A stretch of DNA of 64,000 nt from Salinarimonas rosea DSM 21201 (GCF_000429045.1 NZ_AUBC01000013.1:62001-126000), one strand, 5' to 3'; positions 44,379-53,895 are shown, counted from the first letter of the stretch. Program-made: numbers and translations. Notes: a model not told the origin generated them from the letters alone.

Positions 44379-45320
44379 ATGAAGCATCTGACCAAGGTAC
44401 TGCTGGCGAGCGTCGCCGCGACGGCGCTGGCCGGCGCCGCCCAGGCGCAGGACATCAAGCTGATGACCGGGCCGCAGGGCGGGTCGTGGTATCCGCTCGG
44501 CGGCGCGATCCAGCAGATCGTGCAGAGCGGCATGGACGGCGTGAACGTGCAGGTCCTCCCCGGCGGCGGCATCGCCAACGTCAAGGGCATCGCCACCGGC
44601 CGCGCCGACGTCGCCTTCGCCAACTCCGTCTCGACGGTGGACGCGATCGAGGGCCGCGGTGCCTTCGAGGAGCGGGCCGAGAACGTCTGCAACGTGGCGA
44701 CGCTCTATCCGCAGTACTTCCAGATCGTCACGCTGGCGAGCGCCGGCATCGACAGCGTCGCGGACCTCTCCGGAAAGGCGCTGGCGACCCAGCCTCGCGG
44801 CAACACCGCCGAGGACATCACCCGCCAGCTCCTCGACGCGGCCGGGCTGTCCTACGACGACATGTCCCAGATGCACTTCGTCTCCTACTCGGACGGCGTC
44901 TCGCTGATGAAGGACAACAATGCCGCCGCCATGACGCTCGGCACCACGGTCCCGGCCTCGGCCATCATGGACCTCGCCAGCGGCTCGGACATCCGGATGC
45001 TCAGCCTCGACGACGCGCTCATGGACGAGATGCAGAGCCGCAATCCGGGCTACCAGAAGCTCACCATCCCGGCCGGCTCCTATCCGGGCCAGGACGAGGA
45101 CGTGCAGGCCATCGGATACGCCACGCACGTGGTGGCGCGCTGCGACCTCGATGCGGACGTGGTCCACGGCATGCTCGCCGGCATGGTCGAAAACATCGGC
45201 GACCTGCAGGCGATCGCCGGCGCGATGCGCGGCGTCACGCCCGAGCAGATGGCGCAGGACGTCGGCGTGCCGATGCACGAGGGCGCCAAGCGCTACTACG
45301 AGGAGCAGGGCGTGATGTGA
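44379..45320 (+). CDS. TAXI family TRAP transporter binding protein
   Basis: 313 residues with a signal peptide (1-23, GAAQA-QD) and GGGAGG before the ATG. KLMTGPQGGSWYPLGGAIQQIV is the TAXI signature, followed by GGIANVKGIATGRADVAFANS and DVQAIGYATHVVARCDLD. These periplasmic proteins deliver a substrate to fused TRAP permeases; the permease gene is next. A 13-bp hairpin lies between them. The substrate cannot be read from sequence, though the island points to an organic or sugar acid. Confidence 0.93.
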   Translation: MKHLTKVLLASVAATALAGAAQAQDIKLMTGPQGGSWYPLGGAIQQIVQSGMDGVNVQVLPGGGIANVKGIATGRADVAFANSVSTVDAIEGRGAFEERAENVCNVATLYPQYFQIVTLASAGIDSVADLSGKALATQPRGNTAEDITRQLLDAAGLSYDDMSQMHFVSYSDGVSLMKDNNAAAMTLGTTVPASAIMDLASGSDIRMLSLDDALMDEMQSRNPGYQKLTIPAGSYPGQDEDVQAIGYATHVVARCDLDADVVHGMLAGMVENIGDLQAIAGAMRGVTPEQMAQDVGVPMHEGAKRYYEEQGVM

Positions 45321-45335
45321 TCGCGCCCTGATCCC

Positions 45336-45371
45336 GCGCGCCCGCCGGACTGCACCTCCCGGCGGGCGCGC
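45336..45371 (+). terminator. Hairpin between binding-protein and permease genes
   Basis: Perfect 13-base arms GCGCGCCCGCCGG (45336-45348) and complement (45359-45371), 10-base loop. In transporter operons such a stem usually stabilises the binding-protein mRNA or attenuates reading into the permease, so this is more likely processing than full termination. Confidence 0.6.
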
Positions 45372-45403
45372 GCCCCGTGCTCGAACAGGCGACGCCCCCC
45401 GCG

Positions 45404-47323
45404 ATGTCCGACACCTCGCTCTACCTGAAGACCGTCCGTCGCATCGCCCTAGTGGTCGCGGTCGCGATGAGCTCGTACCACCTGTATGTCGGCTTCTTCG
45501 GCACGCCGGACGCGTTCACGCTGCGCGCCACCCATGTCGGCTTCGCGCTGACGCTGGCGTTCCTGACGCTCCCCGCCCGCGAGGCGGACGCCGGGCGCGG
45601 GCCGCGGATCTGGGACTGGGCGCTGATCGCGCTCTCGCTCGCGGCGGCCGCCTACCCGGTGCTGGTGAAGGACTACATCTACTCCCGCTTCATCTACATC
45701 GACGAGCTGCGCACGGCGGACATCGTCTTCGGCGTGGCGATGACGCTGCTCGTGATCGAGGCGGCGCGCCGGGCGCTGGGGCTCGTCCTGCCGGTCACGG
45801 TCGTGCTGTTCCTGGGCTACGCGCTGTTCCTGACGAACACCGAGCCGCTGCTGCTGCTCGAGCAGCTCTACCTCACGACGGAGGGCATCTTCGGCATCCC
45901 GGTCGCGGTGTCCGCGACCTACGTCGTGCTGTTCATCCTGTTCGGCGCCTTCGTCGAGCGCTCCGGCGCCGGCAAGCTGTTCATGGACTTCGCCATCAGC
46001 CTCACCGGCCACACGGCGGGCGGGCCCGCGAAGGTCGCCTGTGTCACCAGCGGCCTGTTCGGCTCGGTCTCGGGCTCGGCGGTGGCGAACGTGATGACGA
46101 CGGGCGCCTTCACCATTCCCCTGATGAAGCGGCTCGGCTACCGCCCGGCCTTCGCCGGAGCGGTCGAGGCGGTTGCCTCCACCGGCGGGCAGATCATGCC
46201 GCCGATCATGGGCGCGGCCGCCTTCGTGATGGCCGAGTTCATGGGCGTGAGCTACCTCACGGTGGCGACCTACGCGCTGATCCCGGCGCTGCTCTACTAC
46301 GTCGCGGTGTTCGCCGCCGTGCATTTCGAGGCACGCCGGCTCGGCATGCGCGGCCTGCCCAAGAGCGAGCTGCCGCGGCTCGGCGAGGTGCTGCGCGAGC
46401 GCGGGCACCTGTTCCTGCCGCTCGTCATCATCATCGCGACGCTGCTCGCGGGCTACAGCGCCCCCTTCGCGGCCTTGTGCGGCATCGCCTCGGTGATCCC
46501 GACCGCGCTGCTGCGCACGTCCACCCGGTCGGCCGTGAACCTGCGCATGATCGTCGACGGGCTCGAGGCCGGCGCCATCGGCTCGATCATGGTGGCGCTC
46601 GCCTGCGCGGCCGCCGGCATCGTCATCGGCGTGATCACGCTCACCGGCGCGGGGCTGACCTTCTCGAGCTTCGTCATCTCGGCGGCGAACGAGATGCTGC
46701 TCCCGGCACTGCTTCTCACCATGGTGGCGGGGATCATCCTGGGCATGGGCATGCCCACGACGCCCGCCTACATCATCCAGGTATCGCTGCTCGTCCCGGC
46801 GCTGGTGCGGCTCGGCGTGCCGGTCGAGAGCGCGCATCTCTTCGTGTTCTATTTCGCCATCCTCTCGGCGATCACGCCTCCCGTCGCGATCGCGGTCTAC
46901 GCCGCGAACGGCATCTCCGGGGCGGCCTTGTGGCCGAGTTCGGTCGCGGCGGTGAAGCTCGGGCTCACGGGCTACATCATCCCCTTCATGTTCGTGTTCG
47001 GGCCCTCCCTCCTCATGATCGGGCCCTGGACCACGATCGGCGCCACCACCGTCACCGCCGTGATCGGGGTGATCTTCCTCGCGGCGGGGCTGAACGGCTG
47101 GCTGCTCACCGCGGCCTCGCGGCTCGAGCGGGTGATCCTGATCGCCGCCGCCTTCGTGCTGATCAAGCCCGGCCTGTGGACGGACGCCGTCGGCATCGGG
47201 CTCGGCGCAGTGGTGCTGGCCCTCCAGCTGCGCACGCGCCGGCAGGAGGCCCGCGCCGCGCCTGCGGCGGCCGAGACCCGCGCGCCAGAGAGCGCCCCCA
47301 ACCCCGTCCGGCCCGCGGAGTGA
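45404..47323 (+). CDS. TRAP transporter fused permease (4TM plus 12TM)
   Basis: 639 residues from the ATG at 45404 (a GTG at 45377 is also open; neither has a strong ribosome site). The N-terminal 200 residues hold the small-subunit-like helices; the rest is the large DctM-like subunit, recognised by VERSGAGKLFMDFAISLTGHTAGGPAKVACVTSGLFGSVSGSAVANVMTTG (about 180-230), ASTGGQIMPPIMGAAAFVMAEF and GMGMPTTPAYIIQ. It imports the TAXI protein's substrate using a sodium or proton gradient. The C-terminal 20 residues are a charged Ala/Arg tail. Its stop lies 8 bases ahead of the dehydratase start. Confidence 0.95.
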   Translation: MSDTSLYLKTVRRIALVVAVAMSSYHLYVGFFGTPDAFTLRATHVGFALTLAFLTLPAREADAGRGPRIWDWALIALSLAAAAYPVLVKDYIYSRFIYIDELRTADIVFGVAMTLLVIEAARRALGLVLPVTVVLFLGYALFLTNTEPLLLLEQLYLTTEGIFGIPVAVSATYVVLFILFGAFVERSGAGKLFMDFAISLTGHTAGGPAKVACVTSGLFGSVSGSAVANVMTTGAFTIPLMKRLGYRPAFAGAVEAVASTGGQIMPPIMGAAAFVMAEFMGVSYLTVATYALIPALLYYVAVFAAVHFEARRLGMRGLPKSELPRLGEVLRERGHLFLPLVIIIATLLAGYSAPFAALCGIASVIPTALLRTSTRSAVNLRMIVDGLEAGAIGSIMVALACAAAGIVIGVITLTGAGLTFSSFVISAANEMLLPALLLTMVAGIILGMGMPTTPAYIIQVSLLVPALVRLGVPVESAHLFVFYFAILSAITPPVAIAVYAANGISGAALWPSSVAAVKLGLTGYIIPFMFVFGPSLLMIGPWTTIGATTVTAVIGVIFLAAGLNGWLLTAASRLERVILIAAAFVLIKPGLWTDAVGIGLGAVVLALQLRTRRQEARAAPAAAETRAPESAPNPVRPAE

Positions 47324-47331
47324 ACGCGTCG

Positions 47332-49071
47332 ATGCCCGAGCGCAAGAAGACCCCCGAGACCCTGCGCAGCGCCCGCTGGTTCGCCCCCGACGACCTGCGC
47401 GGCTTCGGCCACCGCTCGCGGATGATGCAGATGGGGCTCTCACCGGACGACTGGGCCGGGCGCCCGGTCGTCGCCATCCTCAACACCTGGTCCGACCTCA
47501 ACGCCTGCCACGCACATTTCAAGCACCGGGTGGAGGACGTGAAGCGCGGCGTGCTCCAGGCCGGCGGCTACCCCGTCGAGCTGCCCGCGCTGTCGCTGTC
47601 GGAGACGAACGTCAAGCCGACCACGATGCTCTACCGCAACATGCTCGCCATGGAGGCGGAGGAGCTGATCCGCTCGCATCCGATCGACGGCGTCGTGCTG
47701 ATGGGCGGCTGCGACAAGACCACCCCCGCGCTGCTGCTCGGCGCGACGAGCGCCAACGTCCCGGCGATCTTCGTCCCCGCCGGGCCGATGCTGCGCGGCA
47801 ACTGGAAGGGCAAGGTGCTGGGCTCGGGCTCCGACGCGTGGAAATACTGGGACGAGCGCCGGGCGGGGACCATCTCGGACGCGGACTGGCTGGCGGTGGA
47901 GGGCGGCATCGCGCGCTCCTACGGCACCTGCATGACGATGGGCACGGCCTCCACCATGACCGCGCTCGTCGACGCGCTCGGCATGACCCTGCCGGGCGCC
48001 TCCTCGATCCCCGCGGCGGACGCGAACCACATCCGCATGGCGTCGGCGGCGGGGCGGCGGATCGTCGAGATGGTCTGGGAGGACCTGACGCCCGACCGAA
48101 TCCAGACCCGCCCCGCCTTCCTCAACGCCATCAACGTCGCCATGGCGCTCGGCTGCTCGACCAACGCCATCATCCACCTGATCGCCCAGGCGCGCCGCGC
48201 GGGCGTGGACATCGGCCTCGACGACTTCGACCGGGCGAGCCGCGAGGTGCCGGTGCTGGCCAACATCCGCCCCTCGGGCGAGCGCTTCCTGATGGAGGAT
48301 TTCTTCTATGCCGGCGGCCTGCGGGGGCTGCTGTCCCGCCTCGCGCCGCTGCTCGACCTGTCCTGCCTGTCGGTGACGGGGAAGACGCTCGGAGAGAACC
48401 TCGAGGGTGCGGAGGTCTTCGACGACGACGTCATCCGCCCGCTCGACAACCCGGTCTACGCCGAGGGCGCGCTCGCGGTGCTGCGCGGCAACCTCGCGCC
48501 GGAGGGCTGCGTGATCAAGCCCTCGGCCTGCGAGCAGCGTTTCCTGCGCCATTCCGGCCCTGCGCTCGTGTTCGACGACTACCCCTCGATGAAGGCGGCG
48601 ATCGACCGCGAGGATCTCGACGTCACCGCGGACCACGTCCTGATCCTGCGCAACGCCGGCCCGCAGGGCGGCCCCGGCATGCCCGAATGGGGCATGCTGC
48701 CGATCCCGACCAAGCTCGTGAAACAGGGCGTGCGCGACATGGTGCGCATCTCCGACGCGCGCATGTCCGGCACGAGCTACGGCGCCTGCATCCTCCACGT
48801 CTCGCCGGAGAGCTATATCGGCGGGCCGCTGGCCTTGGTGCGCACCGGCGATGTCGTGACGATCGACGTGCCGGCGCGCTCCATCCGGCTCGAGCTCTCC
48901 GACGACGAACTCGACGCCCGCCGCGCCGCCTGGGAACCGCCGCCGCCGCGCTACGAGCGCGGCTATGGCTGGATGTTCTCCCGCCACATCCGCCAGGCGC
49001 ACGAGGGCTGCGACTTCGACTTCCTCGAGACCTCGTTCGGCCGGCCGGTCGACGAGCCGGTCATCTATTGA
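47332..49071 (+). CDS. IlvD/Edd family dehydratase, sugar-acid (L-arabinonate-type)
   Basis: 579 residues. The iron-sulfur ligands fit the family: Cys59 (NTWSDLNACHAH), Cys127 (MGGCDKTTPA) and Cys200 (YGTCMTMGTASTM). SDARMSGTSYGACILHVSPES near the C-terminus is the conserved metal/substrate strand. HFKHRVEDVKRGVLQAGGYPVELPALSLSE matches the sugar-acid dehydratase branch (L-arabinonate, D-xylonate, D-fuconate) rather than IlvD or Edd. It turns an aldonic acid into a 2-keto-3-deoxy acid. An in-frame GTG at 47320 would overlap the permease stop. Confidence 0.88.
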   Translation: MPERKKTPETLRSARWFAPDDLRGFGHRSRMMQMGLSPDDWAGRPVVAILNTWSDLNACHAHFKHRVEDVKRGVLQAGGYPVELPALSLSETNVKPTTMLYRNMLAMEAEELIRSHPIDGVVLMGGCDKTTPALLLGATSANVPAIFVPAGPMLRGNWKGKVLGSGSDAWKYWDERRAGTISDADWLAVEGGIARSYGTCMTMGTASTMTALVDALGMTLPGASSIPAADANHIRMASAAGRRIVEMVWEDLTPDRIQTRPAFLNAINVAMALGCSTNAIIHLIAQARRAGVDIGLDDFDRASREVPVLANIRPSGERFLMEDFFYAGGLRGLLSRLAPLLDLSCLSVTGKTLGENLEGAEVFDDDVIRPLDNPVYAEGALAVLRGNLAPEGCVIKPSACEQRFLRHSGPALVFDDYPSMKAAIDREDLDVTADHVLILRNAGPQGGPGMPEWGMLPIPTKLVKQGVRDMVRISDARMSGTSYGACILHVSPESYIGGPLALVRTGDVVTIDVPARSIRLELSDDELDARRAAWEPPPPRYERGYGWMFSRHIRQAHEGCDFDFLETSFGRPVDEPVIY

Positions 49072-49082
49072 GGAGGATCGCG

Positions 49083-49799
49083 ATGCCGCTCTCGGATGCC
49101 ACCCGCGCCGTGCTGAAGACCGTGTCCACGGCGACGCTCTCCACCGCCCTGTTCAAGCGGGGGCTGCGCTCGCAGTTCATCCAGGACGTGCAGCCGCTGA
49201 ACCCCGCCGCCGGGACCATGGTGGGCGAGGCCTACACGCTGCGCACCATCCCCGCGCGCGAGGACCTCAACCCGATCACCGTGTTCCAGGACCGCGGCCA
49301 TCCGCAGCGCAAGGCGATCGAGGAATGCCCGCCCGGCGCGGTGCTGGTGATCGACAGCCGCAAGGACCCGCGCGCGGCGTCGGCCGGCGAGATCCTGGTG
49401 ACGCGGTTGATGGTGCGCGGGGCGGCGGGCATCGTCACCGACGGCGGCTTTCGCGATGCGGCCGAGATCGCCCGCCTCGACTTCCCCGCCTTCCACCATC
49501 GCCCGACGGCGCCCACCAACCTCACGCATCACCAGGCGATCGAGATCGGCGTGCCGATCGGCTGCGGCGACGCGCCGGTGTTCCCCGGCGACGTGATCGT
49601 CGGCGACGGCGACGGCGTGATCGTGATCCCGGCCGGGATCGCGGACGCGATCGCCGCGGAAGCCGCCGAGATGACCGCCTTCGAGGACTTCGTCGTCGGC
49701 GAGGTCCGCCGCGGCCGCTCGATCCTGGGCCTCTACCCCCCCACCGACCCGGCGACGCAGGACGACTTCGCCGCCTGGCGCAGGGAGCATGGGCGATGA
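49083..49799 (+). CDS. RraA-like protein (possible keto-acid aldolase)
   Basis: 238 residues, with GAGGAGGA overlapping the dehydratase stop as ribosome site. The RraA/HMG-aldolase fold is seen in TATLSTALFKRGLRSQFIQDVQPLNP, GAVLVIDSRKDPRAASAGEILVTRLMVRGAAGIVTDGGFRD and GDVIVGDGDGVIVIPAGIA. The Gly-x-Asp-Gly-x3-Arg-Asp portion is the metal/substrate site of the aldolases in this family, and it is intact (TDGGFRDAAE). Commonly annotated ribonuclease activity regulator, but in a sugar-acid island an aldolase or decarboxylase role is more likely. Confidence 0.85.
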   Translation: MPLSDATRAVLKTVSTATLSTALFKRGLRSQFIQDVQPLNPAAGTMVGEAYTLRTIPAREDLNPITVFQDRGHPQRKAIEECPPGAVLVIDSRKDPRAASAGEILVTRLMVRGAAGIVTDGGFRDAAEIARLDFPAFHHRPTAPTNLTHHQAIEIGVPIGCGDAPVFPGDVIVGDGDGVIVIPAGIADAIAAEAAEMTAFEDFVVGEVRRGRSILGLYPPTDPATQDDFAAWRREHGR

Positions 49800-49809
49800 G
49801 GAGACGGAC

Positions 49810-50577
49810 ATGAACCGCGTACGCGAGATCTGGGACGGGGGCGGGCAGGCGGTGGGGGCCTGGCTGCAGATCGGGGGCGCGCTCTCTGCGGAGACGATCG
49901 CCGGCTGCGGCTTCGATACGGTGGTGATCGACCTGCAGCACAGCCTGATCGACTTCTCGACCTGCGCGGCGATGCTGCTGGCGATCGAGAAGCAGGGCGT
50001 CGAGCCCCTCGTGCGGATGCACTGGAACGAGCCCGCCGCGATCATGAAGCTGCTCGACGCGGGCGCCTACGGCGTCGTCGCGCCGATGATCGAGACCGCC
50101 GACGAGGCGCGCGCCTTCGCCGACTGCCTGCACTATCCGCCCCGGGGCAAGCGCTCCTGGGGGCCGCGCCGGCCGCTGATCCGCTACGGCAAGGACTACG
50201 CCGCGAAGGCGAGCGCGAGCGTCGTGTCGATGGCGATGATCGAGACCCGCCGGGGGCTCGACAATCTCGACGCGATCCTCGCCGTGGACGGGGTCGATGG
50301 GATCTTCATCGGCCCCGCCGACCTCGCGCTCGCGCTGGGCCGCGCGCCCCGCGCCGACCACGACGACCCGGAGGTCGTCGCGACGATCGCGGACATCCGC
50401 GAGCGGACGCATGCGGCCGGCAAGAAGGTGGGTGTCTTCACCGCCGCGCCGGCCTTCTCGGCGCAGAAGCTGCGTGAGGGCTTCGACCTCGTCACCATCA
50501 CGCCCGACCTGATGATGCTGGAAGCCGCCGCGCGGCGGACGCTCGCGGAGGTCCGCGAAGGCGCACGCCGGACGTGA
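49810..50577 (+). CDS. HpcH/HpaI family aldolase
   Basis: 255 residues; GAGGAG before the ATG, 10 bases past the RraA-like gene. TIM-barrel signatures: GFDTVVIDLQHSLIDF (catalytic His), PLVRMHWNEPAAIMKLLDAGAYGVVAPMIETADEA and MIETRRGLDNLDAILAVDGVDGIFIGPADLALALG, with the Glu and Asp metal ligands present. Class II pyruvate aldolases of this kind split 2-keto-3-deoxy acids into pyruvate and an aldehyde, the step expected after the dehydratase upstream. Confidence 0.92.
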   Translation: MNRVREIWDGGGQAVGAWLQIGGALSAETIAGCGFDTVVIDLQHSLIDFSTCAAMLLAIEKQGVEPLVRMHWNEPAAIMKLLDAGAYGVVAPMIETADEARAFADCLHYPPRGKRSWGPRRPLIRYGKDYAAKASASVVSMAMIETRRGLDNLDAILAVDGVDGIFIGPADLALALGRAPRADHDDPEVVATIADIRERTHAAGKKVGVFTAAPAFSAQKLREGFDLVTITPDLMMLEAAARRTLAEVREGARRT

Positions 50578-50740
50578 GGGTGCCCGGCGGCGTATTGCCG
50601 CTGGGTTGTGCGCGTGACACACTCCACCCGACCGGCGGATCGCTCGACAAGAGGCGACCCCGGTCCGAGACCCGCGACGAGCGGGAACGAGCGGCGTCCG
50701 GAAGAGGGCGGGCGGCGCGCCACCAAGCGGAGGAAACGCC

Positions 50741-51727
50741 ATGAACCTCAAGCGCACCCACGGAGTCGCGCTCGGCGCGCTCGTCCTCGCCGCGGCGGCC
50801 ACCGCGCCGGCGCAGGCGCAGCAGACGCTCAGCTGGGCGCACGTCTACGAGGCCTCGGAGCCCTACCACACCTGCGCGCTCCGGGCGGCGGAGGAGTTCG
50901 CCGCCCGGACCGACAACCGCTACGGCATCGAGGTCTTCCCCGCCTCGACGATGGGCAAGGAGGTCGACATCAACGAGGGCCTCTCGTTGGGCACGGTGGA
51001 CATCATCTACACCGGCCAGCTCTTCGCCGGGCGCTCCTACGGCCCGATCGCCATCGGCGGCGCGCCCTTCATGTTCCGCGACTTCGACCACTGGAACGCC
51101 TATCGCAAGTCGGAGCTGTTCGGCGAGCTGGCGCAGGGCTACGAGGACGCGACCGGCAACCGGGTCGCCTCGCTGACCTATTACGGCGAGCGCCACGTCA
51201 CCTCGAACAAGCCGATCCTCCAGCCCGAGGACATGGAAGGGCTGAAGATCCGCGTGCCGAATGCGCCGCTCTACACCATGTTCCCCCGCGCCGTGAACGC
51301 CAACCCGACGCCGATCGCCTTCGCCGAGGTCTATCTCGCGCTGAGCCAGGGCGTGGTCGACGCGCAGGAGAACCCGCTGCCGACGATCCAGGCCAAGCGC
51401 TTCTTCGAGGTGCAGTCCGACATCAACCTGACCGGCCACATCACCGACGCGCTGCTGACCATCGTCGGCGGGCCGGCCCGCGAGAAGATCGAGGACGCCG
51501 ACGAGGAGATCCTGTTCGAGCTCCTCCAGGCGGCGGCGGACCGCTGCACCGACGAGATCACGACCATGGAGGCCGAGCTCGCCTCCTGGTTCGAGGAGCA
51601 GGGCGTCAACGTCAACGAGGTCGATCGCGGTCCCTTCCGCGAGGCCACCGTGGCGCTCCACAACGGCCCGGACGCCACCTGGGACCAGGCGACCTACGAT
51701 CGCCTGCAGGCGGTCGGCGCGGAGTGA
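50741..51727 (+). CDS. dctP: TRAP transporter binding protein, DctP type
   Basis: 328 residues with signal peptide (1-26, PAQAQ-Q) and GGAGGAAA before the ATG. DctP signatures include GIEVFPASTMGKEVDINEGLSLGTVDIIYTGQ, the NKPILQPEDMEGLKIRVPNAPLYTMFPRAVNANPTPIAFAEVYLALSQGVVDAQENPL segment with the carboxylate-binding Arg, and EVQSDINLTGHI. It would hand a carboxylate substrate to the DctQM permease next. 163 bases separate it from the aldolase; no terminator is obvious there, so the whole island may be one regulon. Confidence 0.95.
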   Translation: MNLKRTHGVALGALVLAAAATAPAQAQQTLSWAHVYEASEPYHTCALRAAEEFAARTDNRYGIEVFPASTMGKEVDINEGLSLGTVDIIYTGQLFAGRSYGPIAIGGAPFMFRDFDHWNAYRKSELFGELAQGYEDATGNRVASLTYYGERHVTSNKPILQPEDMEGLKIRVPNAPLYTMFPRAVNANPTPIAFAEVYLALSQGVVDAQENPLPTIQAKRFFEVQSDINLTGHITDALLTIVGGPAREKIEDADEEILFELLQAAADRCTDEITTMEAELASWFEEQGVNVNEVDRGPFREATVALHNGPDATWDQATYDRLQAVGAE

Positions 51728-51750
51728 TCCGCGCGACGTGATCCGCGGAC

Positions 51751-51772
51751 GGGGAGGGCGCATGCCCTCCCC
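51751..51772 (+). terminator. Hairpin between dctP and dctQ
   Basis: GGGGAGGGC / GCCCTCCCC (51751-51759, 51764-51772) with a 4-base loop, 24 bases after the dctP stop; as in the TAXI system, it probably raises binding-protein mRNA relative to the permease. Confidence 0.6.
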
Positions 51773-51841
51773 GCATGGCCGTCGTCCCCGACCGGAGGGG
51801 CCGTCGACGCCTCCCGTCACCCCCGGCCCCGGCGGCTTCCC

Positions 51842-52414
51842 ATGCCCGACCCGCACCGCGACGCCGATCCCGACCCCGCCGCCTCCGTCGACCAGCTCTT
51901 CGAGGAGTGGCGCGAGGAGGAGGGTCATGTCGACCTCTCGGATCTGCGCTGGTCGGACGGGATCGTGTTCGCGATCTTCTGGGCGCTGTTCGCGATCGTC
52001 TTCCTGCAGTTCTACACCCGCTACGTCCTCAACGATTCGCTCGGCTGGACCGAGGAGATCGCGCGCTACCTGCTCATCGGCGTCACCTTCGTCGGCGCGG
52101 TCACCGCCATGCGCAAGGGCTCGCACATCGCTGTGGAGGCGCTGCTCGTCTTCCTGCCGAAGGGGCCGCGGCACTGGCTGCTCGTCGTCATCGACGGCGT
52201 GGTCGCCGCCTTCTGCGGCTTTCTCGCCTGGTACGCGTACCAGCTGGGGCGGCGGGCGCCGGGCATGATCATGTCGATCGACGTGCCCAAGAAGTACATC
52301 TACTGGGCCGTCGCCGCGGCCCTGCTGGCGATGACGGTCCACGCCGCGATCCGCTTCTGGCGGCGGCTGCGGCGGCGCGAGCCGGACGCGCCGCACGGCG
52401 CGGCGGTCGACTGA
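51842..52414 (+). CDS. dctQ: TRAP transporter small permease
   Basis: 190 residues. A hydrophilic acidic N-terminal stretch of about 40 residues precedes four helices (about 45-65, 75-95, 115-135 and 150-170). RYVLNDSLGWTEEIARYLLIGVTFVGAVTAMRKGSHIAVEAL is the DctQ signature. The ATG at 51842 lacks a strong ribosome site. It is followed after 34 bases by dctM. Confidence 0.92.
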   Translation: MPDPHRDADPDPAASVDQLFEEWREEEGHVDLSDLRWSDGIVFAIFWALFAIVFLQFYTRYVLNDSLGWTEEIARYLLIGVTFVGAVTAMRKGSHIAVEALLVFLPKGPRHWLLVVIDGVVAAFCGFLAWYAYQLGRRAPGMIMSIDVPKKYIYWAVAAALLAMTVHAAIRFWRRLRRREPDAPHGAAVD

Positions 52415-52448
52415 TGCGCTCCCCGAACCTCGTGTAGAGGCCGCCCGC

Positions 52449-53789
52449 ATGCTGATCGGCATCATGATCGCCGCCCTCGTCGCCATGATCCTGCTCGGCG
52501 TGCCGATCGCGGTCGCGCTCGCGGGCTCCTCGCTGCTCTACATCGTCATGTCCGGCACGATCCCCGAGATCACGGTGATCCACCGCATGGTCAACGGGGT
52601 GGACAGCTTTCCGCTGCTCGCCGTGCCCTTCTTCATCATGGCCGGCAACCTGATGAACTCCGCGGGCATCACCAAGCAGATCTTCGCCTTCGCCGTCGCC
52701 GCGGTCGGCTGGCTGAAGGGTGGGCTCGGGCACGTCAACATCGCCGCCTCGGTGATCTTCGCAGGCATGTCCGGAACGGCGGTGGCGGACGCGGGCGGGC
52801 TCGGCACGATCGAGATCAAGGCCATGCGCGACAACGGCTACGACGCCAAGCTCGCCGTGGGCATCACGGCGGCGTCCTCGACGATCGGCCCGATCGTTCC
52901 GCCCTCGCTGCCGCTCGTGATCTACGGCGTCGTCTCGGGCGCCTCGATCAACGCGCTCTTCGTCGCGGGCATCGTGCCCGGGCTCCTGATGGCGCTCTTC
53001 CTGTCCGGCGCTGTGACGATCATCGCCCACCGCCGCGGCATCGGGGCCGATGCGCGCTTCGACCTCTCGAGGCTCGGCTGGACCTTCCTCGACGCGATCC
53101 TGCCGCTGATGACGCCCGCCATCATCATCGGCGGCATGTCGCTCGGCCTGTTCACGCCCACCGAGGCCGCGATCTTCGCCTGCGCCTATGCGCTGCTGCT
53201 CTCCGTCGTCGTCCACCGGATCATGAACGCGGTACTGGTGAATGCCGGCAGGAAGCCGCGCTACTCGACCCTGTCGCTGCGCCAATTCGTGCGCGTGTCG
53301 ATGGACACGATCGAGACGACGTCCGTGGTCCTGTTCATCGTCGCCGGCGCCTCGATCTTCGGCTGGATCCTGACGACGACCCGCACCACCGAGGCGCTCG
53401 GGGCGTTCATCCTGGAGGTGGCGACGAACCCGCTCGTCTTCCTCTTGATGGTCAACGGCTTCCTGTTGATCATCGGCTGCTTCATGGAGACGATCGCGGC
53501 GATCACGATCCTCACGCCGGTGCTCCTGCCCGTCGCCGTCGAACTCGGCATCGACCCGGTGCATTTCGGGATCGTCATGGTGCTCAACCTGATGATCGGG
53601 CTGCTCACGCCGCCGGTCGGCATGGTGCTCTACGTGCTCTCCCGCGTGGCGGCGATCTCGTTCGAGGACTGCGTGCGCGCCGTCGCGCCGTTCCTGATCC
53701 CGCTGCTCGCGACGCTGGCGCTGATCACCTTCGTGCCCGCGACGACGCTGTGGCTGCCCCGATTGTTGCGCACGATGGGCTATCTTTAG
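52449..53789 (+). CDS. dctM: TRAP transporter large permease
   Basis: 446 residues, about 12 hydrophobic helices over the full length. GVPIAVALAGSSLLYI opens it; PFFIMAGNLMNSAGITKQIF, FAGMSGTAVADAGGLGTIEIKAM, ASSTIGPIVPPSLPLVIYGVVSGASINALFVAGIVPG and LGLFTPTEAAIFACAYAL are DctM family motifs. It completes the DctPQM tripartite importer. Last gene of the rightward island; the next genes are on the opposite strand. Confidence 0.96.
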   Translation: MLIGIMIAALVAMILLGVPIAVALAGSSLLYIVMSGTIPEITVIHRMVNGVDSFPLLAVPFFIMAGNLMNSAGITKQIFAFAVAAVGWLKGGLGHVNIAASVIFAGMSGTAVADAGGLGTIEIKAMRDNGYDAKLAVGITAASSTIGPIVPPSLPLVIYGVVSGASINALFVAGIVPGLLMALFLSGAVTIIAHRRGIGADARFDLSRLGWTFLDAILPLMTPAIIIGGMSLGLFTPTEAAIFACAYALLLSVVVHRIMNAVLVNAGRKPRYSTLSLRQFVRVSMDTIETTSVVLFIVAGASIFGWILTTTRTTEALGAFILEVATNPLVFLLMVNGFLLIIGCFMETIAAITILTPVLLPVAVELGIDPVHFGIVMVLNLMIGLLTPPVGMVLYVLSRVAAISFEDCVRAVAPFLIPLLATLALITFVPATTLWLPRLLRTMGYL

Positions 53790-53895
53790 CCGACGTTCGG
53801 TCGCGCGACCCGCGATGTCGAGACGCTCCTGGGCTTCGCTGAGCCGACCATCGCCATCGTGGCGCAGACAACGACGGCGGCGAACCTCGCCCGAT

